A stretch of 33,917 bases of DNA from Clostridia bacterium (GCA_017541205.1 JAFXZO010000036.1:1-33917), one strand, 5' to 3'; positions 22,656 to 31,419 are shown, numbered from the stretch's first letter. Notes: generated from the letters alone by a model not told the origin. Numbers and translations: made by a program.

Positions 22656-22945
22656 TCGTCCGCAGGAATGAGCGCACCTATACCCTGCGCATCGCCGGGC
22701 GGGATTACACCATCACCAGCGCCGACGCCCCGGAGCACGTTCGGCGCGTAGGGGTCTATCTGGACAGGAAAATCGCCGAAATGGGCTCGGCGGGATTTGT
22801 GAACCGCGAATCGGCGTCCGTGCTGGCGGGCCTGGCGATCGCGGATGAATTGCTTACGGCGCAGGACGATAATACCCGGCTGCGCAGGGAACTGATGGAA
22901 GCGCGGCAGGCATTGCAGGAAGCAAAACAACATGCCGGTCAGTGA
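22652..22945 (+). CDS. zapA: Cell division protein ZapA
   Basis: 97 residues, normal for Firmicute ZapA. Binds FtsZ and bundles its filaments at the Z-ring. The N-terminal beta-strand part [20 protein letters not shown] matches the family pattern (I-x-G-x-x-Y-x-I-x-x-x-x-x-E-x-x). The region around [12 protein letters not shown] is followed by [12 protein letters not shown] and a C-terminal coiled coil ([16 protein letters not shown]) for dimerisation. It overlaps the cyclophilin gene by 4 nt and the U32 peptidase gene by 14 nt. zapA near mutS2 is a recurrent Firmicute arrangement. Confidence 0.9.
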   Translation: MIVRRNERTYTLRIAGRDYTITSADAPEHVRRVGVYLDRKIAEMGSAGFVNRESASVLAGLAIADELLTAQDDNTRLRRELMEARQALQEAKQHAGQ

Positions 22946-25280
22946 AAAAGAACTGCTTGCCCCGGCGGGCAGCATGGACGCGCTGAAAGCGGCGCTGGCC
23001 AACGGAGCGGACGCGGTCTATCTGGGCGCGGCCGCCTTTGGCGCACGCGCAAGCGCGGGGTTTGATGAAGAAACGCTGAAAGAAGCGCTTTCCCTGGCCC
23101 ATCTTCACCGGAAAAAAATCTATGTCACCGTCAATATCCTGATTAAAGAAAAAGAGCTGTCCGACGTGCGCCGCACGCTTTCGCTGCTGTCGAAGCTGGG
23201 GGCGGACGCCGTGCTTGTGCAGGATCTGGGCGTGCTCAAGATCTGCCGGGAGGAATACCCCGAGCTGCCCGTTCACGCAAGCACGCAGATGGCGCTGCAC
23301 AACCAAAGCGGCGCCGCCCTGCTCAAAGCCCTGGGCGCCGCGCGGGCCGTGCTGGCCCGGGAATGCGATCTGGACGCGATCCGCCGCGCCGCAGCGTGCG
23401 GGATCGAGATCGAAGCGTTCTGCCACGGCGCGCTGTGCGTCAGCTGCTCCGGCCAATGCCTTTTTTCCTCCATGATCGGCGGCAGGAGCGGCAACCGCGG
23501 CCGCTGCGCCCAGCCTTGCCGCCTGCCCTATACCTACCGGGGGAAAAGCGGGGCCTGGCTTTCGCCGCGCGATCTTTGCGCGAGGGACGAATTGAACGCC
23601 CTGGCGGAAGCCGGGGTGTATTCCTTTAAGATCGAAGGCAGATTAAAGCGGCCGGAATACGTGGCCGTGGTCACCCGCGCGTACCGCAAAGCGCTGGATG
23701 ATTTATTGGAAGGCCGCTTTGCCCCGATGGACGAAGCGGAGAAAGACAGCCTGACCCAGATTTTTTCTCGGGGCGGCTTTACGCCTGGCTATCCCGCTTC
23801 GGGCCGCGACGCCGCCCTGATCGATCCGACGCGCGTAAAGCCCGCCGGATTGCGCATGGGCCGGGTGGAAAAGGTGTATCAAAAAGGCGGCGCGCTGCTG
23901 GCGGACGTGCTTTTGCAACGGCCGCTGCACAATGGGGACGGGCTGGAAATCGCCGGGCAGGAATTGCGCTATGCGGGCCCCGAGGTGGGGAAAGGCGGGA
24001 AAGCTTCGCTCCGGCTCAGGGAAAGCGTGAAGAAAGGCGACGCCGTGCGCCGCACCGAGGACGAAAGCCAGCTTGCCGCCGCCCGGAAGACCTATGAGGG
24101 CGAAGCGCTGAACCAAGCCCTGCCCATCCCCTTTGACGCGGTATTGACCGCCTGCCCCGGCGCGGAAATCGTTTTGAGCGCGACCGACGGGGAAAGCTTT
24201 GTTACGGCGCGGGGCGAAATCTGCCAGGAGGCGCGGAAAAAGGCGTTGGACGGGGAAACTGCCCGCCGCGCCCTGGAAAAAACCGGCGGAACGCCCTTTG
24301 TGCTGCGCGATTTACGCGTTAAGACCCAAAACGCCTTCGCATCCGCCTCCGCGCTCAACGCCCTCCGGCGCTCGGCGCTCGGGGAATTGGCGATTGCCCG
24401 CGCCGCAAAGCAGCCGCGAAAGCCGGCGCCGCGCGGGGCCTTCGGCGCGCCGGCGCGCGAAATACGCACGCCTCGCCTGATCGTGAAAACCCAGGACGCA
24501 AAAGAGATCCCTTCGCTGCTCAGCGCAGGCGCGGAAGAAGCGCTCCTTCTGCCCCGGGATTTTCGGAAAGAGAAGCTGGACGCCCTGCTTCGATCCCCCT
24601 GGCCCGAAAAGACCCGCCTGTGCCTGCCCGGCCAGTGCGATCAGGATACGCTGGCCTTCCTTCAGGACTGGGCGGAAAAAGCGGGCTGCCCCGTATGCCT
24701 GTCCAGCCCGGGACAACTGACCGCGTTTGCCCGGGGCGATATGGCGGGCGAGGGCATCCCGGTCATGAACGGCGAAGCGATCAAAATGCTGATGCACCTG
24801 GGATGCGAAAGCGTGACGCTCAGCCGCGAATTATCCAAAAAAGAGATCCTGGATCTGCCGGCCGGCCTGTGCGAGCTGATCCTGCCGGTCTATGGCCGCG
24901 CGCGGCTGATGCTGCTGAACCATTGCCCCGCGCGGACGCAGCTGGGCCTTCGGGACGGGCGGGAGCAATGCGAAATGTGCGCCCAGGGCCGCGGGGCGAT
25001 GGGCACCTGTTTAACGGACCGCATGGGGGCGGAATATCCTCTGATGCCCCTAAGGACCGCCCCGGGCTGCCAGATCGAGCTGATGGCGGACAAGCCCCTG
25101 CACCTGTCCGGCCAATTGCAGGGCCTGACGCCCGTGTCCTTCCTGCTCACCTTTACCCTTGAAACGCCCGCGGAGCGTCTGGCCATCACCCGGCATTACG
25201 CCGCGCTGCTGCATGGCCAAGCGCCCGCGCCGCTGCCCGTCCGCGGCACGGCGGGAAGATTTTTGGACGGCGTGGAATGA
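22932..25280 (+). CDS. U32 family peptidase-like protein (RlhA/collagenase-like, with DUF3656)
   Basis: 782 residues. N-terminal U32 domain (about 1-330): ELLAPAGSMDALKAALANGA then DAVYLGAAAFGARA, the PVHASTQMALHN block, EAFCHGALCVSCSGQC and SGNRGRCAQPCRLPY. These cysteines match those that hold an iron-sulfur cluster in the tRNA/rRNA-hydroxylating U32 proteins (TrhP, RlhA). A DUF3656-like middle follows, then a second U32-like region near the C-terminus (SVTLSRELSKKEI, CPARTQLGL, a further Cys pair CEMC). The length and two-part plan fit RlhA, which hydroxylates 23S rRNA C2501 in Escherichia coli; a protease role is unproven. It overlaps zapA by 14 nt, with AGGAAG upstream. Confidence 0.87.
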   Translation: MPVSEKELLAPAGSMDALKAALANGADAVYLGAAAFGARASAGFDEETLKEALSLAHLHRKKIYVTVNILIKEKELSDVRRTLSLLSKLGADAVLVQDLGVLKICREEYPELPVHASTQMALHNQSGAALLKALGAARAVLARECDLDAIRRAAACGIEIEAFCHGALCVSCSGQCLFSSMIGGRSGNRGRCAQPCRLPYTYRGKSGAWLSPRDLCARDELNALAEAGVYSFKIEGRLKRPEYVAVVTRAYRKALDDLLEGRFAPMDEAEKDSLTQIFSRGGFTPGYPASGRDAALIDPTRVKPAGLRMGRVEKVYQKGGALLADVLLQRPLHNGDGLEIAGQELRYAGPEVGKGGKASLRLRESVKKGDAVRRTEDESQLAAARKTYEGEALNQALPIPFDAVLTACPGAEIVLSATDGESFVTARGEICQEARKKALDGETARRALEKTGGTPFVLRDLRVKTQNAFASASALNALRRSALGELAIARAAKQPRKPAPRGAFGAPAREIRTPRLIVKTQDAKEIPSLLSAGAEEALLLPRDFRKEKLDALLRSPWPEKTRLCLPGQCDQDTLAFLQDWAEKAGCPVCLSSPGQLTAFARGDMAGEGIPVMNGEAIKMLMHLGCESVTLSRELSKKEILDLPAGLCELILPVYGRARLMLLNHCPARTQLGLRDGREQCEMCAQGRGAMGTCLTDRMGAEYPLMPLRTAPGCQIELMADKPLHLSGQLQGLTPVSFLLTFTLETPAERLAITRHYAALLHGQAPAPLPVRGTAGRFLDGVE

Positions 25281-25300
25281 AGAACGGGGGAAAAAGATTA

Positions 25301-25603
25301 CTGGGGGAAACCATTCTTTGAAGTCTCTTCGCACGGCCTGCGCTTCGCTTGCCCGCGCTGCGGTTCTAAGTTTCTTGGAGCATGGCGCGCCATGCGTCTA
25401 AAGCCGCATGGCTATCGCACGGCCTGCGCTTCGCTTGCCCGCGCTGCGGTTCTAAGTTTCTTGGAGCATGGCGCGCCATGCGTCTAAAGCCGCATGGCTA
25501 TCGCACGGCCTGCGCTTCGCTTGCCCGCGCTGTGATTCTAAGCTTCTTGGCTGATGGCGCGCCATGCGTCTAAAGCCGCATGACTGAGAACGGTTTCCCC
25601 CAG
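25301..25603. mobile_element. MITE-like element: inverted repeats around an 86-bp triplet array
   Basis: CTGGGGGAAACC (25301-25312) is perfectly inverted as GGTTTCCCCCAG (25592-25603). Allowing one mismatch the ends match over 17 bp (25301-25317 and 25587-25603). The ~300-bp interior is almost entirely the tandem array described separately. No transposase gene and no clear target duplication are visible. It fills the gap between the U32 and mutS2 genes. It could also fold into a large hairpin in RNA. Mobility is inference from the terminal inverted repeats only. Confidence 0.6.
25329..25586 (+). repeat. Three tandem copies of an 86-bp repeat
   Basis: Copies start at 25329, 25415 and 25501. 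The first two are identical over all 86 bp; the third carries scattered substitutions in its middle (around 25533-25553) and at its end. Each holds the palindrome GCATGGCGCGCCATGC (GATGGCGCGCCATGC in copy 3), followed by ATGCG-TCTAAAGC-CGCAT. The period is not a multiple of three and each frame is soon closed, so short frames across it are not real genes. Confidence 0.92.
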
Positions 25604-25636
25604 CCCCCCTTCCAAGAAAGCTGTATTTTATAACTT

Positions 25637-25642
25637 TATACT
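25637..25642 (+). promoter_or_regulatory. Possible -10 element of mutS2
   Basis: TATACT in an AT-rich stretch 62 nt before the mutS2 start. No good -35 hexamer is seen at the right distance. Confidence 0.3.
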
Positions 25643-25703
25643 ATCCGCATCGATGTGAAAAAATTGGCAGCGAAATTACTGCCTATTTCGGAGGGATCAG
25701 ATC

Positions 25704-28058
25704 ATGAACGAACGCGCCTTGCGGGTGCTGGAATTTACCAAGATCCGGGACATGCTGGCCTCCTACGCCCTGTCCGATCCCGGCAAGCAAATGTGCCGGG
25801 AGCTGACCCCGCTCTCCGATTTCCAGGACGTGAACCGCGCCCTGGACGAAACGGAAGAAGCGGTGGTCACGCTGACGTATTTGGGCGGGAACCCGCTGAT
25901 CGGGTTCAGCGACGTTTCGGAATACCTGTCGCTGGCCGAAAAAGGGGCGACCCTTTCGCAGCGCGCGCTGCTCACCGTGGCGGAAACGCTGCGCGCCGCC
26001 CGCGCCGCCCGGAGCGCCCTGGTGACCGAAAAGGAGAACACCCCGCTCATCACTTCCATGGCTTCGCGCCTCCAGCCCCTCAAAACCCTGGAAAACGACA
26101 TCACCGCCTCCATTTTGAGCGAGGACGAGGTGTCCGACCAGGCCTCGCCGCTCCTGGCCGACATTAGGCGGCACATCCGCCAGGTGAACGACCGCATCCG
26201 CGAAAAGCTGAACGCCATGGCGCACGGCGCGGGGTATTCCAAATATCTGATGGAATCCATCGTGACGGTGCGCAACGGGCGGTACGTGCTGCCGGTCAAG
26301 GCCGAAGCGCGCGGCAATGTGCCGGGCCTGATCCACGATCAGTCCTCCACCGGCGCCACCCTGTTTATCGAGCCCCTGGCCGTGGTGGAAATGGGCAACG
26401 AGCTCAAGGAATGGCACATGAAGGAGCGGGACGAGATCGAGCGCATCCTGGCCGCCCTCTCCCAGCAGGTGGCGGAAAGCGCGGGCCTGATCTCCCAGAA
26501 TCTGAGCATCCTTGCCCACCTCGATTTCGTGTTTGCCAAAGGCATATTGAGCCGGGAAATGGAGTGCGTCCGGCCCAAGATGAACGAGGAAGGCCGGATC
26601 AACCTGGTCCGCGTCCGCCATCCCCTGATCCCGCGGGAGCAGGTGGTGCCCTGCTCGCTGTGGCTGGGCGAGGATTTCACCTCGCTCATCATCACCGGCC
26701 CCAACACCGGCGGCAAGACCGTCACCCTCAAAACCTTAGGGCTCATGACCCTCATGGCGCAAAGCGGCCTGCACATCCCCGGCATGGTGGGCACGGAGCT
26801 GAGCACCTTTGAGGAGGTGTACGCCGATATCGGCGACGAGCAGTCCATCGAGCAGAGCCTGTCCACCTTCTCCTCGCACATGACCAACATCGTCTCCATC
26901 ATGAACGCCGTCACGCCCCGCGACCTGGCCCTGTTTGACGAGCTGGGCGCGGGCACGGACCCGACCGAAGGCGCGGCCCTGGCCCAGGTGATCCTGAACG
27001 CGCTGCTCAAGATCAAGACCCGTACGGCAGCCACCACGCATTACAGCGAGCTGAAGGCCTACGCCCTGTCCACCAAGGGCGTGGAAAACGCGAGCGTCGA
27101 ATTTGACGTGAGCACGCTTCGGCCCACCTACCGCCTCTCCATCGGCGTGCCGGGCAAATCCAACGCGTTTGAGATCTCCCGCCGCCTCGGCCTGCCGGAA
27201 TACCTGATCGAAGAGGCGAAGGACCTGCTCTCCCACGATACGATCCGCTTTGAGGACGTGATCGCCAACGCCGAATACCACCGCCAGATCGCCGAAAAAG
27301 AGCGGCAGCTGGCCGAGGAAGCGCGGGCCGAAACCGTGCGGCTTCGCAACGAGGCGGAAAAGCTCTACCGCGATATGGAGGAAAAAAAGGAATCCTCCAC
27401 CCGCAAGGCCAAGGAAGAGGCCCGGCGCATCATGGAAAAGGCGCGGCGGGATTCCGAAGCCATCCTGTACGATCTGAAGCGGATGAAGAAGGAAGGCGCC
27501 GTACAGGACCACGAGGTGAACAACCTGAAAAAGAAGCTGGAGGAAGGCATCGACAGCCTGGCCGAAGGCTTGAAGCAGCCGGCCGCCGCGCTGTCGGAGC
27601 CGCCCAAGAGCCTCAAAATCGGCGATCTTGTGGAAATCACGCACCTGAACACCAAGGGCACCGTCCTTTCCCTGCCGGACGGCAAGGGCGAAGTGCAATT
27701 GCAGGCGGGCATCATGAAGCTCAAAGCCCACTTGAGCCAGCTCCGCCTGGCCGAGCAGCCCAAGGAAAAAAAGCCGCCCAAGGTGAACGTCTCCTCCGCT
27801 TCTCCCGCCCGCAGCGTATCCATGAGCTGCGACGTGCGCGGGATGGCGCTGGACGAAGCGCTGGATGAAGTGGCCCTGTATCTGGATCAGGCCGCGCTGG
27901 CCGGGCTGCATGAAGTGACCATCGTGCACGGCAAGGGCACGGGCGTGCTGCGCGAGGGGATCCAAAAGGCCCTCAAAGCCTATCCCAACGTGAAATCCTA
28001 TCGCCGGGGCCGCTATGGCGAGGGCGAAGAAGGCGTCACGGTGGTCGAGCTGAAATAA
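25704..28058 (+). CDS. mutS2: Endonuclease MutS2
   Basis: 784 residues, normal MutS2 length. Acts on branched DNA to suppress recombination and, in Bacillus subtilis, on collided ribosomes (MutS2/RqcU). Order: N-terminal helical core and clamp without the mismatch-binding domain; ATPase with Walker A GPNTGGKT (332-339), the TFSSHMTNI signature, ALFDELGAGTDP (Walker B) and ATTHYSELKAYA; a long coiled coil rich in Glu/Arg/Lys (~515-640); a KOW-like segment (IGDLVEITHLNTKGTVLSLP); and a C-terminal Smr nuclease domain with DVRGMALDEALDEV and TIVHGKGTGVLREGIQ. GGAGGG (25690-25695) lies 8 nt before the ATG. Confidence 0.97.
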   Translation: MNERALRVLEFTKIRDMLASYALSDPGKQMCRELTPLSDFQDVNRALDETEEAVVTLTYLGGNPLIGFSDVSEYLSLAEKGATLSQRALLTVAETLRAARAARSALVTEKENTPLITSMASRLQPLKTLENDITASILSEDEVSDQASPLLADIRRHIRQVNDRIREKLNAMAHGAGYSKYLMESIVTVRNGRYVLPVKAEARGNVPGLIHDQSSTGATLFIEPLAVVEMGNELKEWHMKERDEIERILAALSQQVAESAGLISQNLSILAHLDFVFAKGILSREMECVRPKMNEEGRINLVRVRHPLIPREQVVPCSLWLGEDFTSLIITGPNTGGKTVTLKTLGLMTLMAQSGLHIPGMVGTELSTFEEVYADIGDEQSIEQSLSTFSSHMTNIVSIMNAVTPRDLALFDELGAGTDPTEGAALAQVILNALLKIKTRTAATTHYSELKAYALSTKGVENASVEFDVSTLRPTYRLSIGVPGKSNAFEISRRLGLPEYLIEEAKDLLSHDTIRFEDVIANAEYHRQIAEKERQLAEEARAETVRLRNEAEKLYRDMEEKKESSTRKAKEEARRIMEKARRDSEAILYDLKRMKKEGAVQDHEVNNLKKKLEEGIDSLAEGLKQPAAALSEPPKSLKIGDLVEITHLNTKGTVLSLPDGKGEVQLQAGIMKLKAHLSQLRLAEQPKEKKPPKVNVSSASPARSVSMSCDVRGMALDEALDEVALYLDQAALAGLHEVTIVHGKGTGVLREGIQKALKAYPNVKSYRRGRYGEGEEGVTVVELK

Positions 28059-28091
28059 CCTTTTCATTTGTTTTTTCGGGAGGTATTTTTG

Positions 28092-28781
28092 ATGAACGAC
28101 AGGCAAACCATTCTGGTCGTGGACGACGACCCCAACATTGCCCAGCTGGCCCGGCTGTATCTGGAAAAGGAAGGCTATGACGTGAGCGTGGTCACGCGCG
28201 GCGACGAGGCGGTGACCTTCTTCCAGAAAAACCCGCCGAGCCTGATGCTGCTGGACATCATGCTGCCCGGCATGGACGGCTGGCAGGTCTGCCGCGCGAT
28301 CCGGCAGATCAGCAATATCCCGATCATCATGCTCTCCGCGAAGGATGAAACCTTCGATAAGGTATTGGGCCTGGAGCTTGGCGCGGACGATTATGTGACC
28401 AAGCCGTTTGAAGGGAAGGAGCTGGTCGCGCGGGTCAAGGCCGTGCTGCGCCGCGCCGCGCCCGGAGAAAACGAAAAGGACACGCTGAGCTTCCCGGGGC
28501 TGACCATCAGCCTGGAAAAATACGAAGTCCACTATCAGGGCAAGCTCCTGGAAATGCCGCCCAAGGAACTGGAGGTGCTCTATTTCCTGGCCTCGCACCA
28601 GAACCGGGTGTTTACCCGCGAGCAGCTGTTGGAGCAGGTCTGGGGCTTCGATTTCTTTGGCGACAGCCGCACGGTGGACGTGCACATCAAGCGCCTGCGC
28701 GAAAAATTGCAGGACAGCGAAACCCTCGGCTGGCAGATCCGCACGGTGTGGGGCGTGGGCTATAAATTCGAGGTGAAATAA
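28092..28781 (+). CDS. OmpR/PhoB-type response regulator
   Basis: 229 residues. Receiver domain (1-~118): ILVVDDDPN with the acidic pair, phosphorylation site D55 in LMLLDIMLPGMDGWQ, IIMLSAKDE and the KPFE lysine. The winged-helix DNA-binding domain (~130-229) includes MPPKELEVLYFLASHQNRVF, SRTVDVHIKRLREKL and VWGVGYKFE. It is a transcription factor activated by phosphotransfer from the kinase encoded 3 nt downstream. The ATG at 28092 has GGGAGGT 8 nt before it; an upstream TTG is not supported. It is 33 nt after mutS2 without a terminator, so read-through is possible. Confidence 0.95.
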   Translation: MNDRQTILVVDDDPNIAQLARLYLEKEGYDVSVVTRGDEAVTFFQKNPPSLMLLDIMLPGMDGWQVCRAIRQISNIPIIMLSAKDETFDKVLGLELGADDYVTKPFEGKELVARVKAVLRRAAPGENEKDTLSFPGLTISLEKYEVHYQGKLLEMPPKELEVLYFLASHQNRVFTREQLLEQVWGFDFFGDSRTVDVHIKRLREKLQDSETLGWQIRTVWGVGYKFEVK

Positions 28782-28784
28782 CGC

Positions 28785-30251
28785 ATGCGCGGCCAAAGCA
28801 TGTTTTCCCGGCTGCTGATCGTGTTCCTGGCGGTGATCCTGGTCAGCGTGGGCGTCGTTTCCGTGCTGTCGTATCTGAACCTGCGCGCCAACGCCATCGA
28901 TAACCGGATGAACGCCTTGAAAACCCAGGCCCGGGACATGGCATACCTGGCCAGCCGCAAATCCTACGACGCATTTTCCCTCCTGAGCGGGCAGGACAGC
29001 GCAACCGAGGATTACATGAAATGGAAGTCCTCCCGCATCTATCAGGAATACAACGCCTACATCATGGTGGTGGACCGCAGCGGCAAATCGTATATCTACT
29101 ACAACGAAGCCACCCTGCAGGACGACAGCATGACCGCCGTGCCCACCCAGGACGAAATATCCGCCTACATGGACCAGGCGCTGCGCGGCGAAGAGGTCGT
29201 CCGCCTGACGCAGAGCGCCTCCGGCCCGCTGTTTACGGTGCTTGTGCCCTGGGTGCAGGAAAACGCGCTCACCGGCCAGCGCACCGTGATGGGCTTTATC
29301 CTGATCCAGACCGCCGCGCAGGTCGTGCAGGCGTCCTATCAGGGCATGCTGTGGCAGACGGCCATCGCGGCGGTGAGCATGTTCATCCTGGCCGCGCTGG
29401 CGGTCTTCTGGTTCACCCGGCAGATGACCCGGCCCCTCACCGCCATGGCGCACGCGGCGGGCAACCTGGCCCGCGGGCGGTTTGACGACCGCGCGCCGGA
29501 GGTCGGGGCGCGGGAGATCCGCCAGCTCAGCCAGGCGTTCAACCAAATGGCCGTGCAGCTCTCCTCCCTGGAGCAGTCCCGCCGGGATTTCGTCGCCAAC
29601 GTATCGCACGAGCTGCGTTCGCCCATTACCTCCATCCAGGGCTTCGCCCAGGGCATGCTGGACGGCACGATCCCGCAGGAGCAGCACAGCCAGTATTTGC
29701 AGGTGGTGGTGGATGAAACGCACCGCCTGGCAAAGCTCATCGGAAGCCTGCTGAACCTCAGCCGCATGGAGAACGAGGAAATCAGCCTGGCGTACAGCAC
29801 CTTCAACATCAATGAAATGGCGCGGCGGGTGCTCATCTCCCGCATGACCCAGATCGACGAAAAGGGCTTTGAGATCGACGTGCAGTTCGAGGCGGAAACC
29901 TGCATGGTGCGCGCGGACGCGGACCAGATCGAGCAGGTCATCATCAACCTGCTGGACAACGCCATCAAATACACCCCCGAGGGCGGCACCATCACCCTTA
30001 TCTCCCGCCAGGAGGCCGATCACGTCTCCTTCCGCATCAAGGACAACGGCATCGGCATCCGGCCCGAGGACGCGCCCCACATTTTCGACCGCTTTTACAA
30101 AGCCGATAAAGCGCATACGGTCGGCAAGGGCACGGGCCTTGGCCTGGCGATCTGCTACCGCATCATGGAACGCCACGGCCAGAGCATCCGCCTGGTGAGC
30201 GGCGAAGGCGGCGCGGAATTTGAAATCACCCTCGAAAAAGCCGAGCAATGA
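28785..30251 (+). CDS. Membrane sensor histidine kinase
   Basis: 488 residues. TM1 (~8-28), an extracytoplasmic sensor of about 155 residues (with YNAYIMVVDRSGKSYIYYNE, PAS/Cache-like), TM2 (~188-210), a HAMP domain (RQMTRPLTAMAHAAGNLARG), HisKA with the phospho-accepting H275 in FVANVSHELRSPITSIQG, and HATPase with the N box (IINLLDNAIKYTPEG), G1 DNGIGI, F box and G2 GTGLGL. All catalytic boxes are intact. Partner is the response regulator just upstream. The stimulus is unknown. The architecture resembles PhoR/WalK/ResE-type kinases of Firmicutes. Confidence 0.95.
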   Translation: MRGQSMFSRLLIVFLAVILVSVGVVSVLSYLNLRANAIDNRMNALKTQARDMAYLASRKSYDAFSLLSGQDSATEDYMKWKSSRIYQEYNAYIMVVDRSGKSYIYYNEATLQDDSMTAVPTQDEISAYMDQALRGEEVVRLTQSASGPLFTVLVPWVQENALTGQRTVMGFILIQTAAQVVQASYQGMLWQTAIAAVSMFILAALAVFWFTRQMTRPLTAMAHAAGNLARGRFDDRAPEVGAREIRQLSQAFNQMAVQLSSLEQSRRDFVANVSHELRSPITSIQGFAQGMLDGTIPQEQHSQYLQVVVDETHRLAKLIGSLLNLSRMENEEISLAYSTFNINEMARRVLISRMTQIDEKGFEIDVQFEAETCMVRADADQIEQVIINLLDNAIKYTPEGGTITLISRQEADHVSFRIKDNGIGIRPEDAPHIFDRFYKADKAHTVGKGTGLGLAICYRIMERHGQSIRLVSGEGGAEFEITLEKAEQ

Positions 30252-30398
30252 ACCGCTTTACGCGGATAAAAAGAAAGCCTGTCCGCGTCTTATGATCCGA
30301 TATCCGCGCTTTACGATCGGAAAGATCAAAAAATGGGTTAATGATACCGCATAGGGTAACGATATCATGGAGCGATCCTTTGGAAGAAGGCGCCAAAA
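30252..30398 (+). other. AT-richer gap behind the kinase gene
   Basis: It holds a weak CCGC-TTTAC-GCGG hairpin just after the kinase stop and an imperfect palindrome ATGATACC...GGTAACGATATCAT (about 30339-30367), which would suit a toxin-antitoxin operator. No gene is visible. Confidence 0.35.
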
Positions 30399-30578
30399 AT
30401 GACCGTACGGGAGGAAGCATACGGATCGATCGGCAGGCTGCCGGACGACAGCGTGCGGGCAGTGATTCAAATCACGCTCAGAATGTCGCCGAGCCAGGCA
30501 AAGACAGAGGAGCATCCATCCGCTGTCACGCAAAAAATGAAAGCGTTTCAGGAACTGCAGGCCATGCGGAAAAATTGA
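30399..30578 (+). CDS. Small antitoxin-like protein of a PIN toxin-antitoxin pair
   Basis: 59 residues: an N-terminal block TVREEAYGSIGRLPDDSVRA and a C-terminal helix KMKAFQELQAMRKN. This resembles short antitoxin-type proteins encoded just before PIN-domain toxins in Clostridia, with a TVRE-x-AY start and a bundle of short helices. The frame appears intact. AAGG (30387-30390) lies 8 nt upstream. The matching toxin reading frame directly downstream is only a remnant, so the pair is probably dead. Composition is visibly poorer in GC than its neighbours, which suggests acquisition from elsewhere. The identification rests on memory of the family pattern and on the neighbour. Confidence 0.5.
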   Translation: MTVREEAYGSIGRLPDDSVRAVIQITLRMSPSQAKTEEHPSAVTQKMKAFQELQAMRKN

Positions 30579-30766
30579 AGGCGATCGAAGATCAATCGTT
30601 CCGGGATTTTGAGGATGCGCTGCAGGATTGCTGTGCCGCGGAAGCAGGTTGCGGCTATATTATCACCGCGAATGGAAAAGGTTTTCTCGGGCACAGCCAA
30701 GTAACGATCAAATCCCCTGACGAGTTTATTGCGCTGGTATCAGCAAATCAAGGATCCGTCAGATGA
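30579..30766 (+). pseudogene. C-terminal remnant of a PIN-domain toxin
   Basis: The frame carries SFRDFEDALQDCCAAEAGC then GYIITANGKGF and SPDEFIALV. This corresponds to the C-terminal part of VapC-type PIN toxins, where the usual pattern is DFEDALQ...(D)YIVTRN.KDF...SPEEFL. The N-terminal half with the first acidic residues and the start codon is missing, and in the remaining part R/K-D positions have become Gly or Ala (TANGKGF). It is an in-place deletion remnant behind its antitoxin. RNase activity is not expected. Confidence 0.55.
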
Positions 30767-30801
30767 ATCATTGAGCAAATACACTGAAAAACAGATGCTA
30801 T

Positions 30802-30837
30802 GGCGGCCCGCGAAGGCCGTCCGTTTTTTATTTTTTT
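30802..30837 (+). terminator. Intrinsic terminator upstream of the sigma factor gene
   Basis: GGCGGCC (30802-30808) pairs with GGCCGTC (30815-30821), followed by two T-runs of six and seven (30824-30837). It isolates the ECF operon from the toxin-antitoxin remnant. Confidence 0.8.
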
Positions 30838-30897
30838 GTTGATATTCAAGTTTTGCTTTCCTGTTCCGTCTATAAGGATAGAGGAGGTGAGCGGCCG

Positions 30898-31419
30898 ATG
30901 ATTGCGGAATTGGTCCCATCCCGCGATACGGAGGAAGCATTCAACCGTTTGGTTTCAGCCCATCAGGAAAGGCTGCTGCGCATGTGCATGATGTACCTGC
31001 GCGACGGCGCCGCCGCGGAGGACGCCGTACAGGAAACGTTCCTCAAGGCCTACCGCGCCCTGCCCAAATTCCGGGGCGAGTGCAGCGAAAAAACCTGGCT
31101 GATGCGGATCGCGATGAACGTTTGCCGGGATATGGCCCGCTCTTCCTGGTTCCGGCACACGGACAGGCGCATCACCCCGGACGATCTTTCGCTTCCCGCG
31201 CAGAGCGATCCGCCCGACGACGAAAAGGAAGCGCTGGCGCAGGCGATCCTGCTGCTGCCCCGAAAATACAAAGACGCCCTGCTGCTCTATTACTACCAGG
31301 ACATGAGCCAGGACGAGGTGGCGAAGGCGCTGAACATATCTTCCTCCAACGTATCCAAACGACTCAAGCTCGCGCGTGAAAAGCTGCGGAGCATCCTGGA
31401 AAGGGGGCAGAATCCGTGA
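30898..31419 (+). CDS. ECF-type RNA polymerase sigma factor
   Basis: 173 residues. Sigma-2 region (~10-75): AFNRLVSAHQERLLRMCMMY, then AAAEDAVQETFLKAYRALPKF (regions 2.1-2.4 with the D-x-V-Q-E-T-F motif) and KTWLMRIAMNVCRD. Sigma-4 region (~115-168): ILLLPRKYKDALLLYYYQDM, then SQDEVAKALNISSSNVSKRL, the -35-recognising helix-turn-helix. It resembles the SigW/SigV-like RpoE group. GAGGAGGTGA before ATG 30898 sets the start. The stop overlaps the next gene's GTG as GTGA (31416-31419), the coupling expected of a sigma/anti-sigma pair. No obvious ECF autopromoter could be read upstream. Confidence 0.93.
   Translation: MIAELVPSRDTEEAFNRLVSAHQERLLRMCMMYLRDGAAAEDAVQETFLKAYRALPKFRGECSEKTWLMRIAMNVCRDMARSSWFRHTDRRITPDDLSLPAQSDPPDDEKEALAQAILLLPRKYKDALLLYYYQDMSQDEVAKALNISSSNVSKRLKLAREKLRSILERGQNP

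Noticed and set aside
25382-25573. Short proteins across the 86-bp repeat array
   Set aside because: The repeat period of 86 is not divisible by three, the frames switch between copies and there is no ribosome site; this is repeat DNA.
25329-25586. CRISPR array
   Set aside because: There are only three units, directly adjacent with no unique spacers, and no cas genes nearby.
26736-30248. 1170-codon minus-strand open frame opposite mutS2 and the two-component genes
   Set aside because: It has the same artefact character (His/Ala/Gly/Leu-rich, no motif) and lies opposite three well-supported conserved genes.
30841-30897. ECF-type autoregulated promoter before the sigma gene
   Set aside because: CGTC (30867-30870) is present but no matching -35 element is seen at 16-17 nt; the evidence is too weak to annotate.
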